From Pseudomonadota bacterium (lineage in GTDB: Bacteria > Myxococcota > Polyangia > GCA-2747355 > JACKDQ01): a stretch of DNA of 37,645 bases. Within the stretch, counting starts at the first letter, position 1; each line of letters opens with the position of its first letter. Of this stretch, positions 22,901 to 31,100 are shown in pieces. The stretch covers positions 1 through 37,645 of the forward strand of contig JAUVBO010000001.1 in assembly GCA_030591195.1 (NCBI GenBank). Reading direction: 5' to 3'. A program made the position numbers and the translations under genes. Under the pieces are notes generated by a model, which was not told the origin of the DNA, did not search any database, and worked only from the letters and a program-made list of their open reading frames with translations.

Positions 22901-23911
22901 TCAGTCCCGGCAGTCCCGGGTGCTGATCCAGATGTCTGCGTCCAGCGACCCTTGAGCCATGTCGGTCTCGCGGTTGTAGTACAGCGTGCGGCCGTCCGGC
23001 GAGAGGCCACCGGCGAGCTCGTCGCGCGCGGTGTTGAGCTGGGCGATGTTCCGCACCGAGCCGAAGGTTCCGTCGGGGGTTTCTCGCCGGGCGTGATAGA
23101 CGTCCCAATCGCCGGCGCCGCCGGGTCGATCCGAGGTGAAGACCACCTCGAGCCCGTCCGCCGAGAGTGAGCCGACGCGCTCGTGGTGGGGGCCGTTGAG
23201 CTCGGCCACCGCCTCCGGCGGGCCGAACGAGCCCACGCCGTCCTGCCGGGCGCGCCAGATGTCGTCGCCGTCCGACCAGTAGAGAACCTGCCCGTCGTCG
23301 GTGAGGTAGGGCGAGAGCCCGGCGGCGGGGGACTCGAGCGCCATGGGGGTCGCGAAGGGCGCGCCCCGGGTGCTGCGCGACGAGCGATAGATCCGCCAGG
23401 GGCCGCCGCGGCTCGAGGTGAAGACGATGGTCAGCCCATCGGTCGTGACCCAGGGTGGGCCGTCGCTGGCCGGGCTGTTGAGCGTGGCGAGGTTGACCGT
23501 CGGGCCGAAGTCCCCAGTCTGCGCGTCGCGGGTGGCGAGATAGATGTCGCTCTGGCCGCTGCCGCCCGCCCGCCAGGAGCTGAAGAACAGCCCGCTGCCG
23601 TCAGCCGTGACGCTGCCGCCCCACTCGTCGGAGTCGAGCTCGTTGACCGGCCCGGGCAGCAGCGTCGGCGCCGAGAAGGGGCCCCAGCCCTGGCACGGCT
23701 GACCGTCGAGGACACCGGCGTCGCCGAGATCCGGCCCGTGATCGCGGGGCCCGTCCCGGGCTTGCCGGTCGACCCGCAGGTCAGCCGGCAGGGCTCGACC
23801 CCCGCTGTCGCGATCCCGATAAGGTGATAGCCAGTGACAGCCGCAGACGGTGAAGACGGCGCAGACGAGCGCGAGCGAGGCGCTGAATCCTGTCGGGGTG
23901 CTCTGGAGCAC
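22901..23911 (-). CDS. PD40/TolB-like beta-propeller lipoprotein
   Basis: The 336-aa protein from GTG 23911 starts with a hydrophobic signal ending VCGC (Cys25, lipoprotein likely). It is otherwise made of PD40/TolB blades: DEWGGSVTADGSGLFFSS, DGLTIVFTSSRGG, LSPYLTDDGQVLYWS, VGSLSADGLEVVFTSDRPGG and LAGGLSPDGRTLYYNRETD. Such propellers bind proteins or surface polymers. The start is uncertain because the ribosome site is poor; the longer upstream frame overlaps the divergent promoter and lacks protein character. Ligand unknown. Confidence 0.78.
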   Translation of the reverse strand: MLQSTPTGFSASLALVCAVFTVCGCHWLSPYRDRDSGGRALPADLRVDRQARDGPRDHGPDLGDAGVLDGQPCQGWGPFSAPTLLPGPVNELDSDEWGGSVTADGSGLFFSSWRAGGSGQSDIYLATRDAQTGDFGPTVNLATLNSPASDGPPWVTTDGLTIVFTSSRGGPWRIYRSSRSTRGAPFATPMALESPAAGLSPYLTDDGQVLYWSDGDDIWRARQDGVGSFGPPEAVAELNGPHHERVGSLSADGLEVVFTSDRPGGAGDWDVYHARRETPDGTFGSVRNIAQLNTARDELAGGLSPDGRTLYYNRETDMAQGSLDADIWISTRDCRD

Positions 23912-24038
23912 GGGTTCATCGTACCGCCTATCCGGCAAGGGTGCACCAGGGACCTCTGGCTGCACACCTCGGTGCACCGATCGACGACGGCCGCCCCGGC
24001 CGGGTGATACTCTGACGTAAAGGGTGGGAGGCGCGTTG

Positions 24039-26093
24039 ATGCGATCGATGATCGTGACGTTTGGGCTCGTCACTGCGGCGACCCTTGGATGCAACGCCGA
24101 GGAAGGCTCCCCGGAGGGGCAAGGCTTCGAGGACCACAACACCGGCGGCATCGACGTGCTCCGTGACCCGGACGGTCGCGTGCTGTCGGTGCGGGGCCGC
24201 TTCAAGGCCCCAGGCGGCGATGGGGCCGAGGCCAAGGCAGGGGCATTCGTCGATCTGTTTCGCGAGTCGCTCGGGCTGCCACAGGGGGTCGCGCTCGGCG
24301 CGGCCTCGGTGTCGGGCACCAGCATCCAGACCGTCTCCTTCGAGGTGACCGCCGGCGGCCATCCCATCGAGGGCGGGCGACTCCGTGTCCGCCTCACGCC
24401 GGAGGAAGTCTTCTTCGTCTCGGTCAACGTCCCGGCGACTGTCCCGGAGGTGCCCGAGCCAACCCTCACCGCGACCGAGGCGGCGGCGCGGGTCGCCGAG
24501 ATCTTCCCCGATGGTGAGCCTCGTGACGATCCACGGCTGGTGATCTATGCCCCCGCCATGTGGATCCGGGGCACCGAGCGCCCGCGGCTCGCATGGCGCG
24601 TGGCGGTGCAGGCGGGGAAGGTGCCGAGCGCCCCGGTGCTCTTTGTCGACGCGATCGACGGCACCGAGCTCGGGAGGCTCGAGCAGGTGCGCCGGGCACG
24701 GCAGCGGAAGATCTACGACGCCAAGGGCTGGTTCAGCGACGCCAACCTCCGGGACCACCGCGAGCTGATCTACGACGAGTCGGGGGTCGCGGCAGGAGCG
24801 ACACCCTGGCCAGAAGCCACCACGGCGTGGACCTACGCGGCGACGGGGTGTGACTTCCTCGAGAGCAGCTTTGGTGAAGATCAACCTTGCAGCCCCCTCG
24901 TGGTCTACCTGCGCTACGGAGACCCGGAGTACGCGGCGATGGACCGCGGAGACCTGCAGTTCGGCGAGGGGGCGCTCACCGACCCGGACGAGGGCTACCG
25001 GACGTTCATGCACGAGCTCGGACACGCCCTGGTGCGGCAAAGGACTGACGACTTCACCTACTACGGCGAGTCGGGCGCGGTGGAGGAGTCGATCGCGGAC
25101 GTCTTCTCGATGCTGGCCGGGTTGCCCGCCCGCTGGGTCGTCGACTCCGGACACGTCCACGAGCGGAACATCTCCGACCCGCGCGCCGCCGGCAACCCGG
25201 GGACGTACTCGGGCCGCCTGACCGGCACCGCCGACGAGGGTGAGGTGCACGAAAACAGCGTGATGCTGAGCCACGCGATCTGGCTCGCGACCATCGAGGG
25301 TCTCGAGGTCGGGCACCAGGACGTCAGCGGGATGGGTCACGAGAGCATGACGTCGATCATCGACGAGCTCCTCGCGGGCTACCTCGATGGATACGTCACG
25401 CTGCATCAGGCAGGGGCGTCCCTGATCGACGCCTGCATGGTCCACCCGATGTTCCGCGAGGTCTTCGGCAGGCCGGCCGCGGGGGTGTCATTCCGTGACT
25501 GCGGGCTGTTGGTCAACGCGCTGGCCGAGGTCGGCCTCGCCACCCCCGACAGCGATCTCGACGGCTGGCCCGATGATGCCGACAACTGTCCGCAGCGGTT
25601 CAACCCGTATCAGCGCGACAGCGACGGCGACCGGCAGGGCGATGCCTGCGAGCCAGACGAGACGTCGGACAAGCTCGCTTGCCCGATCGGCCTGACGATC
25701 AACGGTCTCGACTGGCAGCTGGACCCCAAGTACTTCGACGAGCAGGGGGCGCCCCGGCAGCCAACGGGGATCTTCGTCAATAGCTCTGGCCAGACGGACC
25801 TTCTCTGCCCCTACACCTCGTCCGACGAGGACGTCTACATGATCCGCGTCAACTACGTCTTCACCCGGCCTGACGATCCGCCGTCGGTCCCCAGCTGCGG
25901 CGCGCTCGACACCCCCTACATCAAGATCGACATCCAGAGCTCGACCCACTCGATCGGAGCCACCTGGGCCATCCTCCACAAAACCACGATCCAGAAGACC
26001 GACCCCGCGTTCGCCGTCTACGAAGACGCCGTGCGAAGTTTCGTCGCGGACGGGATGTCCCGGATCGAGCCCTTCGCCGCGACCTGCAACTGA
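24039..26093 (+). CDS. M4-like (thermolysin-type) metallopeptidase lipoprotein with TSP3 repeats
   Basis: The 684-aa protein has a lipoprotein-like signal (TAATLGC, Cys18). A propeptide region of the FTP/PepSY kind covers about 25-215. The peptidase domain carries the zinc motif HELGH at 325-329, followed by GAVEESIAD with Glu350 and Asp354, matching the third zinc ligand pattern E-x3-D of M4 peptidases. Thrombospondin-type-3 calcium repeats lie near 505-545 (DSDLDGWPDDADNCP, DSDGDRQGDAC). A C-terminal domain of about 140 aa is unrecognised. It is likely a secreted or surface protease, autoprocessed from its propeptide. The ATG at 24039 follows GGGAGG by 7 nt. Confidence 0.88.
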   Translation: MRSMIVTFGLVTAATLGCNAEEGSPEGQGFEDHNTGGIDVLRDPDGRVLSVRGRFKAPGGDGAEAKAGAFVDLFRESLGLPQGVALGAASVSGTSIQTVSFEVTAGGHPIEGGRLRVRLTPEEVFFVSVNVPATVPEVPEPTLTATEAAARVAEIFPDGEPRDDPRLVIYAPAMWIRGTERPRLAWRVAVQAGKVPSAPVLFVDAIDGTELGRLEQVRRARQRKIYDAKGWFSDANLRDHRELIYDESGVAAGATPWPEATTAWTYAATGCDFLESSFGEDQPCSPLVVYLRYGDPEYAAMDRGDLQFGEGALTDPDEGYRTFMHELGHALVRQRTDDFTYYGESGAVEESIADVFSMLAGLPARWVVDSGHVHERNISDPRAAGNPGTYSGRLTGTADEGEVHENSVMLSHAIWLATIEGLEVGHQDVSGMGHESMTSIIDELLAGYLDGYVTLHQAGASLIDACMVHPMFREVFGRPAAGVSFRDCGLLVNALAEVGLATPDSDLDGWPDDADNCPQRFNPYQRDSDGDRQGDACEPDETSDKLACPIGLTINGLDWQLDPKYFDEQGAPRQPTGIFVNSSGQTDLLCPYTSSDEDVYMIRVNYVFTRPDDPPSVPSCGALDTPYIKIDIQSSTHSIGATWAILHKTTIQKTDPAFAVYEDAVRSFVADGMSRIEPFAATCN

Positions 26094-26101
26094 CCCCGGG
26101 C

Positions 26102-26107
26102 TATACT
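26102..26107 (+). promoter_or_regulatory. -10-like box, possible leaderless start
   Basis: TATACT lies 6 nt before the ATG at 26114, where no ribosome site is visible. A transcript starting at the usual distance would begin at or next to the ATG, giving a leaderless mRNA. No good -35 box is seen. Confidence 0.35.
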
Positions 26108-26113
26108 CTCGGC

Positions 26114-26479
26114 ATGGCAGCCTGGCGCACAGTCGATGGTGCGTTCCTCGTCCAGGGCGTGAGCCGCTCGCGGATCACCGCCGCGTGGGGCCGGCTCGGC
26201 GGTGAGGGGAGCTTCTTCCTGCTGGACAGCCAGCAGCAGGCTATCCGTCAGCGGTTCGAGCCCCACGAGGGATCCTACGAAGACGACCTCTGGTGCTACA
26301 GCTACCGCGTCGAGGGGGCAGAGCTGCGCGAGCGCTTCGTCTCGAAGCGCGTCGTGTTCGGCGAGCCGGAGGAGGTGGAACTCGACAAGGAGACCGTGAA
26401 GATCGCGGGCCTCGAGCCGGTGGATGGTGCGGCGGCTATCGCGCAGCGCCTGGGCCTGCTGCTCACGGACGAGCGCTGA
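26114..26479 (+). CDS. Small unknown cytoplasmic protein
   Basis: The 121-aa protein has no signal peptide or membrane segment. It is mixed alpha/beta with several aromatic residues (GSFFLLDSQQQAIRQRFEP, EDDLWCYSYRVEG) and ends in a short helix. No family is recognised. Codon use and intact length support a real gene. It follows the peptidase gene by 20 nt and ends convergent with the Asp-repeat lipoprotein gene 38 nt away. Confidence 0.6.
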   Translation: MAAWRTVDGAFLVQGVSRSRITAAWGRLGGEGSFFLLDSQQQAIRQRFEPHEGSYEDDLWCYSYRVEGAELRERFVSKRVVFGEPEEVELDKETVKIAGLEPVDGAAAIAQRLGLLLTDER

Positions 26480-26517
26480 CGATCACCGCGTCCAGGGCGC
26501 TCGCTCGCCGCCCGGAC

Positions 26518-27432
26518 TCACGGGTTGCAGACGACCGGGTTGCCGGGGTTGTCCGGATCGTCGGCGCAGCCGGTGCCGTCGCAGATGTCGCCGAAGCAGC
26601 AGTAGCGGCCGGACAGCGCGCCGGTGCTGAGCCCCGGGCAGTCGGCCGGGCAGCTGCGGGTGGTGGCGGAGGTGTCGGGGTGGGGATCTCCGTCGCAGCT
26701 CTCGTTCGGATCACAGACGCCGTTGCCGCAGGAGGTGCCGATGTCCGTGCCGGCGTCGGTGCCGAGATCGGTCCCCGCGTCCGCGCCGAGATCGGTGCCG
26801 ATGTCCGAGCCGAGGTCGGTGCCGAGGTCGGTCCCCGCGTCCGCGCCGAGATCGGTGCCGATGTCCGAGCCGAGGTCGGTGCCGAGGTCGGTCCCCGCGT
26901 CGGTGCCCGCGAGCGTGTCGACGGTGGTGTCGGCCGCCAGCGTGTCGGCGGTGCTGTCGGCCGCCAGCGTGTCGACGGTGGCGTCGGGCACCGGCGCGTC
27001 GATGGCCAGGTCGGCCACGCCGGCATCGACGGCGCTGTCGGGCTGCTGGCCGTCGACGGGGATGTCCGGCGCGCTGTCGGCCGGGCCCGCGTCTACGGGG
27101 ATGTCGGGCTGACCAGCGTCGGCGGGAGCAGCAACGTCGGGCAATGGCGCGCTATCGGGTGCCGGCCCGCCGCTGTCTGCCGTCGTCGTGCCGCCGCAGA
27201 CGACGAAGATCGCGCACTGCTCGTCGTCGCAGTCGGCGTCACCGTCGCCGTCGTTGTCCTCGCCGTCCTGACACAGCGCCGCGGTGTTCTCCGGCGGCGG
27301 CGCACCACCCTCGGTGCCGCCGTCGAGGGGCGCCAGCCCACTGCCGGCGTCCGAGCAGCCGGCGAGCAGCAACGCCAGGCAGAGCCCCGCTAGCGTGGCC
27401 TGACGGGTTTCGGTTCTCTTTGCGCGCGTCAT
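26518..27432 (-). CDS. Asp-rich repeat lipoprotein with MopE-like motif
   Basis: The 304-aa protein has a clear lipobox (LALLLAGC, Cys26). Near residue 55 is CQDGEDNDGDGDADCDDEQC, the Asp-rich cysteine-flanked motif found in many surface proteins of this bacterial group and thought to bind calcium. Residues about 75-235 are low-complexity D-A-G-P-T sequence including the 60-bp DNA repeat (units of GTDLG/SDIG). The Cys-rich C-terminus (CGNGVCDPNESCDG, CCFGDICDGTGC) probably holds disulphides. The ATG follows GGAGA by 6 nt, 16 nt after the barrel gene's stop; it is the third gene of a three-gene operon. It is probably a surface-exposed stalk. Confidence 0.82.
   Translation of the reverse strand: MTRAKRTETRQATLAGLCLALLLAGCSDAGSGLAPLDGGTEGGAPPPENTAALCQDGEDNDGDGDADCDDEQCAIFVVCGGTTTADSGGPAPDSAPLPDVAAPADAGQPDIPVDAGPADSAPDIPVDGQQPDSAVDAGVADLAIDAPVPDATVDTLAADSTADTLAADTTVDTLAGTDAGTDLGTDLGSDIGTDLGADAGTDLGTDLGSDIGTDLGADAGTDLGTDAGTDIGTSCGNGVCDPNESCDGDPHPDTSATTRSCPADCPGLSTGALSGRYCCFGDICDGTGCADDPDNPGNPVVCNP
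26761..26900 (-). repeat. 60-bp tandem repeat in the Asp-rich lipoprotein gene
   Basis: A 60-bp unit (26761-26820) is repeated with a single base change at 26821-26880 and partly at 26881-26900. Each unit encodes 20 residues built from GTDLG, SDIG and GADAG. Copy number change would lengthen or shorten the stalk in whole 20-residue steps without frameshift. Confidence 0.92.
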
Positions 27433-27448
27433 CGTCGTCTCCGGTCGA

Positions 27449-28153
27449 TCAGAGGCCAAACATCGCCGTGTAGCCCACGAGCAGGGCGAAGCGACCGAGG
27501 TGGGCCTCACCGGTCACGTCGTGGGTGATCGGTGCCCAGGAGAAGGTCAGCTCGCCGGTGATGATCCCCGGCCCCAGCCGGTAGCCAACCCCACCGCGCA
27601 GGGCGAAGCCAACCTTGGTCGAGGTCTCTTGGTTGTCACCGAGGAGCTGGCTGTCACCCGAGCCATCCACCGCCGAGCGCAGAAAGTGCAGGTCGAGCCC
27701 GACCGCGGCGTAGGGCACGAGCTTGCCGAACGGGTCGCGGAAGAAGCCCTGGGGCCCGATGAACAGGTTGAGGTCGCGCTGGATCAGCCGGTGGCTGTAG
27801 CTGCCGCCGGCCTCGCCGAGGCGTGGGTCGTCGATCGTCTCGGTGGCCACCGACTGGGAGTAGCCGAGGTCGATCACCGCCGCCAGGCGCTGCTTGAGCA
27901 CTGGCAGCAGGTAGCCGCCGCCGATGCGCATCGACACGTGGGCGCCGAGCTTGCTCACCGGCACCAGGGTGCCGATCTTGCCATAGGCGAGGATCGCCGA
28001 TCGCGGCCGGTCCTTGGCCAGCGCCGGACGCGCTGCCAGCGCGCCGCCGAGCAGCACCAGGCCGAGGCCGAGCGCGCCGCGGCTGCGGGTCGTTGCCCTG
28101 GTGATCGTTGCCCTGGGGGTCGTTCGCCTGTTGATCGCGTGGGTCGCTCTCAT
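27449..28153 (-). CDS. Predicted outer-membrane beta-barrel protein
   Basis: The 234-aa protein has an Arg/Thr-rich N-terminus, then a hydrophobic signal (GALGLGLVLLGGALAA, cut near PALA). The rest is amphipathic strands rich in Gly, Leu and Tyr (AHVSMRIGGGYLLPVLKQR, LVPYAAVGLDLHFLRS, GFALRGGVGYRLGPGI), ending in a strand closing with Phe-Gly-Leu (VGYTAMFGL). This is the pattern of 8-10-stranded outer-membrane barrels. The ATG follows AGGAG that overlaps the stop of the kelch gene (10-nt gap), so translation is probably coupled. It may anchor or assemble the two flanking lipoproteins; that is inference. Confidence 0.78.
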   Translation of the reverse strand: MRATHAINRRTTPRATITRATTRSRGALGLGLVLLGGALAARPALAKDRPRSAILAYGKIGTLVPVSKLGAHVSMRIGGGYLLPVLKQRLAAVIDLGYSQSVATETIDDPRLGEAGGSYSHRLIQRDLNLFIGPQGFFRDPFGKLVPYAAVGLDLHFLRSAVDGSGDSQLLGDNQETSTKVGFALRGGVGYRLGPGIITGELTFSWAPITHDVTGEAHLGRFALLVGYTAMFGL

Positions 28154-28163
28154 CGCCGCGCTC

Positions 28164-31100
28164 CTACCAGTTGCTGTACTCGGTGGTGGCGGAGGCCGCC
28201 GCGAGGGTCGTCTGGCCGCCGAGGATGTAGAAGAAGCCGCTCTGCAGCGCGCTGCCCATCAGGTAGCGTCCCTCGATCATCTTCGCCGAGGCGTTGTTCC
28301 AGTTGTCGAGGGTCGGCGGCGGGTCGCCCGCGCAGTTGGTCCCGGCGGCATCACAGAGCTTGACGCTGGTCACCGTGGTGTCGGGCTTGGCCTTGTTGCC
28401 GCCGAAGACGTAGAGGAAGTTGTTCGCCGGGGCGTAGCCGTAGCCGGCGCGGGCCGGCTGCATCATCGAGACCGACAGGGGGGCGCCGAGGGCACCGCCG
28501 GGCTGGATCTCGTAGGCCTCCATCGCGTTTTCCATCGTCGTGCCGTTGGCCGCCACGCCGCCGCCGGCGTAGAGGTAGTGCGTCGGCGGCGTGACGAACG
28601 AGGCGTTATCGTTGCCCACCGAGAAGAGCCCGAGCTGCCAGCGCGCCTGGCTCAGGGGCTGGCCCGCGGCGACGGGGGCGCCCACGGTCTGCGAGCCGTC
28701 GGCCTGGATCGTGATCGCCAGCCGCTCGCCCGAGTCCAGCGCCTGGCTGCCGTCGTGGCCACCCATCACGTAGAGGTGGTGCTGGCTCCCGCTGCTGTCA
28801 CCCGGATCGGGCGCGACAGCCACGCCGGCGCCCTGGCGGGCGGTGGCGAGCTCGGCCACCTTGTGCCAGACGCTGGTGGCGCCGAGCCGCAGCGGTCCCT
28901 TGCCCTGGGCCGCCCCGCCGCTGTCTTCGTGGCTCGTCGTCGCTCCGCTGTCGATGGTCGCCAGCAGCTGCAGCTCGTTGATCGCCGCGCCGGCGGCCGG
29001 GCTGCGATAGACGCGGTAGCCCGCCGCGCCCGGCACCTGGCTCCAGTGAACCGTGACCACGACCTTGCGCCCCGACAGGGCGGGCAGCAGCACCGGGAAC
29101 GGCTCGGACGGCAGGGTCTCACCGCCAGGGTTGCTCGGGTGGGCCGCGGGCATCACCGCCGCCACCTGGTAGTACCACAGGCCCTGGTCGAGCCCCGCCG
29201 AGGTGCTCGCCAGCAGGTCGAGATCGACGATCCGTGGGCGCTCGGCCGGGTCGAGCACGCAGGCCCGCTCGACCGAGCCGAGCACCGCGCCGGCCGAGGC
29301 GCCGCCGGCAAGGTAGACGCAGCGCCCCACGACGGCGGCCGTGGTCAGGCTCCGCGGCTGCTGCAGCCGGTTCTGCTGGGTGAAGAAGGCCGCCGGCGCG
29401 CCGAAGATGTCCACCGTCGCGACCTCCACCGTGTCGAGCGCCCCCTGCGGGCTGCCGTCGTCGCCGCCGATGGCGTAGACGAAGCGCGCCGCCGAGGTCG
29501 CCCGGGCCGCCACCGCGGCGAGCGCGCGCCGGGCGGTGGCCAGGTCGGGGCCCTTGTTGAAGGTGCTGAGATTCTGCGCCGGGTTGGTGATCACCAGGCC
29601 CGGCAGCTCGCCGTAGGTGCCGTCGTCGTTGGTGATGCGCACGATGCAGACGGCGCCGTTGTTGAACGCGGTGGCGTCGACGGTCAGGTTGACCTCGGTG
29701 GCGGTGGACGAGGCGACGGTCACCGTCTGCTCCGTCTCGGCGCCGGTGTTCTTGTCGCGGCAGCGGATCGTCGCCGTCGGGCTGCGGAAGTCGTGGCCGC
29801 TGACCTTGACCGCGGCTGCGGAGTCGTCGGCGATCGAGCCGGGCGTGATCACCTCGGGCACCGGCGGTGGCAGCGCGGTGACCTCGAAGCCGCCGGCGAG
29901 CAGGCCGACGCCCCCGTCGGGGTTGACGGCGATCAGGTCGTACTTGTCCACCGCCAGGCCCTCGGGCACCAGCGCCGTGACCCGCCCGGCGTCGACGAAG
30001 GCCACGGCCTCCACCGGCGAGGCCTGGCTCGCCGTCGTCGGGTTGAGGTAGAGCCGGGGCCCGGGAGCAAAGCCGCCGCCCACCGCCGGATCGGCGAAGA
30101 CCGTCACGCCGGTGGTCGCGCCGGTGTGGCCGAAGGGCGGCACCACCGCGGTCAGCTTGAGCGTGACCTGATCGACGACCTTCAGCCCGCCGGCGAGCAC
30201 CGCGTCGCAGCTGGTCTGGTCGTGGAGTATCACGTCGTAGTCGCCCGCCGCGGTGCCCTGGGGCACCACCGCCTGCAGCCGATTCGGCTTGGCCGGGTCG
30301 TAGACGTACGTCAGCGAGGTCGGTGCGTCGCTGCTGCCGGCGGCGCGGATGCCGAGGAAGGTCGGCGCGCCGGAGAAGCCCGAGCCGTAGAGCGTGATCT
30401 GGGTCTCGATGCCGTTGTAGACCACCGGCGGGTCGGCGAAGAACAGCTGGGGCCCGGGCACGATCGTCACCGCGGCGGTCTTGGTCGCCGCGCACTCGGC
30501 CGAGTAGCTCACCGTCAGATCGTAGGGGCCGCTGCCGGCCGGGAAGGGCAGCGCGCCGAAGGTCGCGCTGAGCTGGTCGTTGCTGGTGACGGTGACCACG
30601 CTGGCGGCGGTACCGGCGAGGCTGACGGTGATGCCGGGGTGAAAGCCGCTGCCGCTGACGGCCAGGGTTCCGCCGCCCTCGCAGAGCTTGGTCGGCACCA
30701 CCGCGGTGACCGTCGGTGGCTCGACCACCTCGAGCTTGAAGGTCGCGTCGCTCGAGCAGTCGGCCGGCGGCGGGTTGGTCACCGAGACGTCGTGCTCGCC
30801 GATGGCTAGGGTTCCCTTGGGAACCTTGACCGTCAGCGTGGCGCAGGTCTCGACGGTGGCGACCAGCCCGGTGATCGCCCTGCAGTCGCTGGCCACGGGC
30901 ACGAAGGTCTCGCCGTTGATCCGCACCTCGGGCAGCCGCGCGCCGCTGCCGTCGCCGATCGTCAGAAAGCCCGAGCCGCGGATGACCACCGTCGACTCGT
31001 CGCTGACGTCGCAGACCACGCCGGGATCGACGGCGGTGATCTTCGGCGGCGGGACCACGGCGAGGTTGACCCGCTCGCTGCTGACGCAGTCGGCGGGCGC

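Noticed and set aside
22805..23170. Small plus-strand gene overlapping the stop of the antitoxin-like fragment
   Set aside because: The GTGA overlap is attractive, but after about 30 residues the frame is only the antisense of the PD40 lipoprotein gene and no toxin motif is visible.
26761..26900. Regular repeats considered as a CRISPR array
   Set aside because: The units are contiguous without unique spacers and encode an in-frame Asp/Gly repeat in a lipoprotein gene.
28014..30809. 931-codon open frame on the plus strand
   Set aside because: Antisense shadow of the IPT/kelch gene, with Arg/Ala/Val/Gly-biased sequence and no domain; the minus strand carries clear repeats, a signal peptide and an operon structure.
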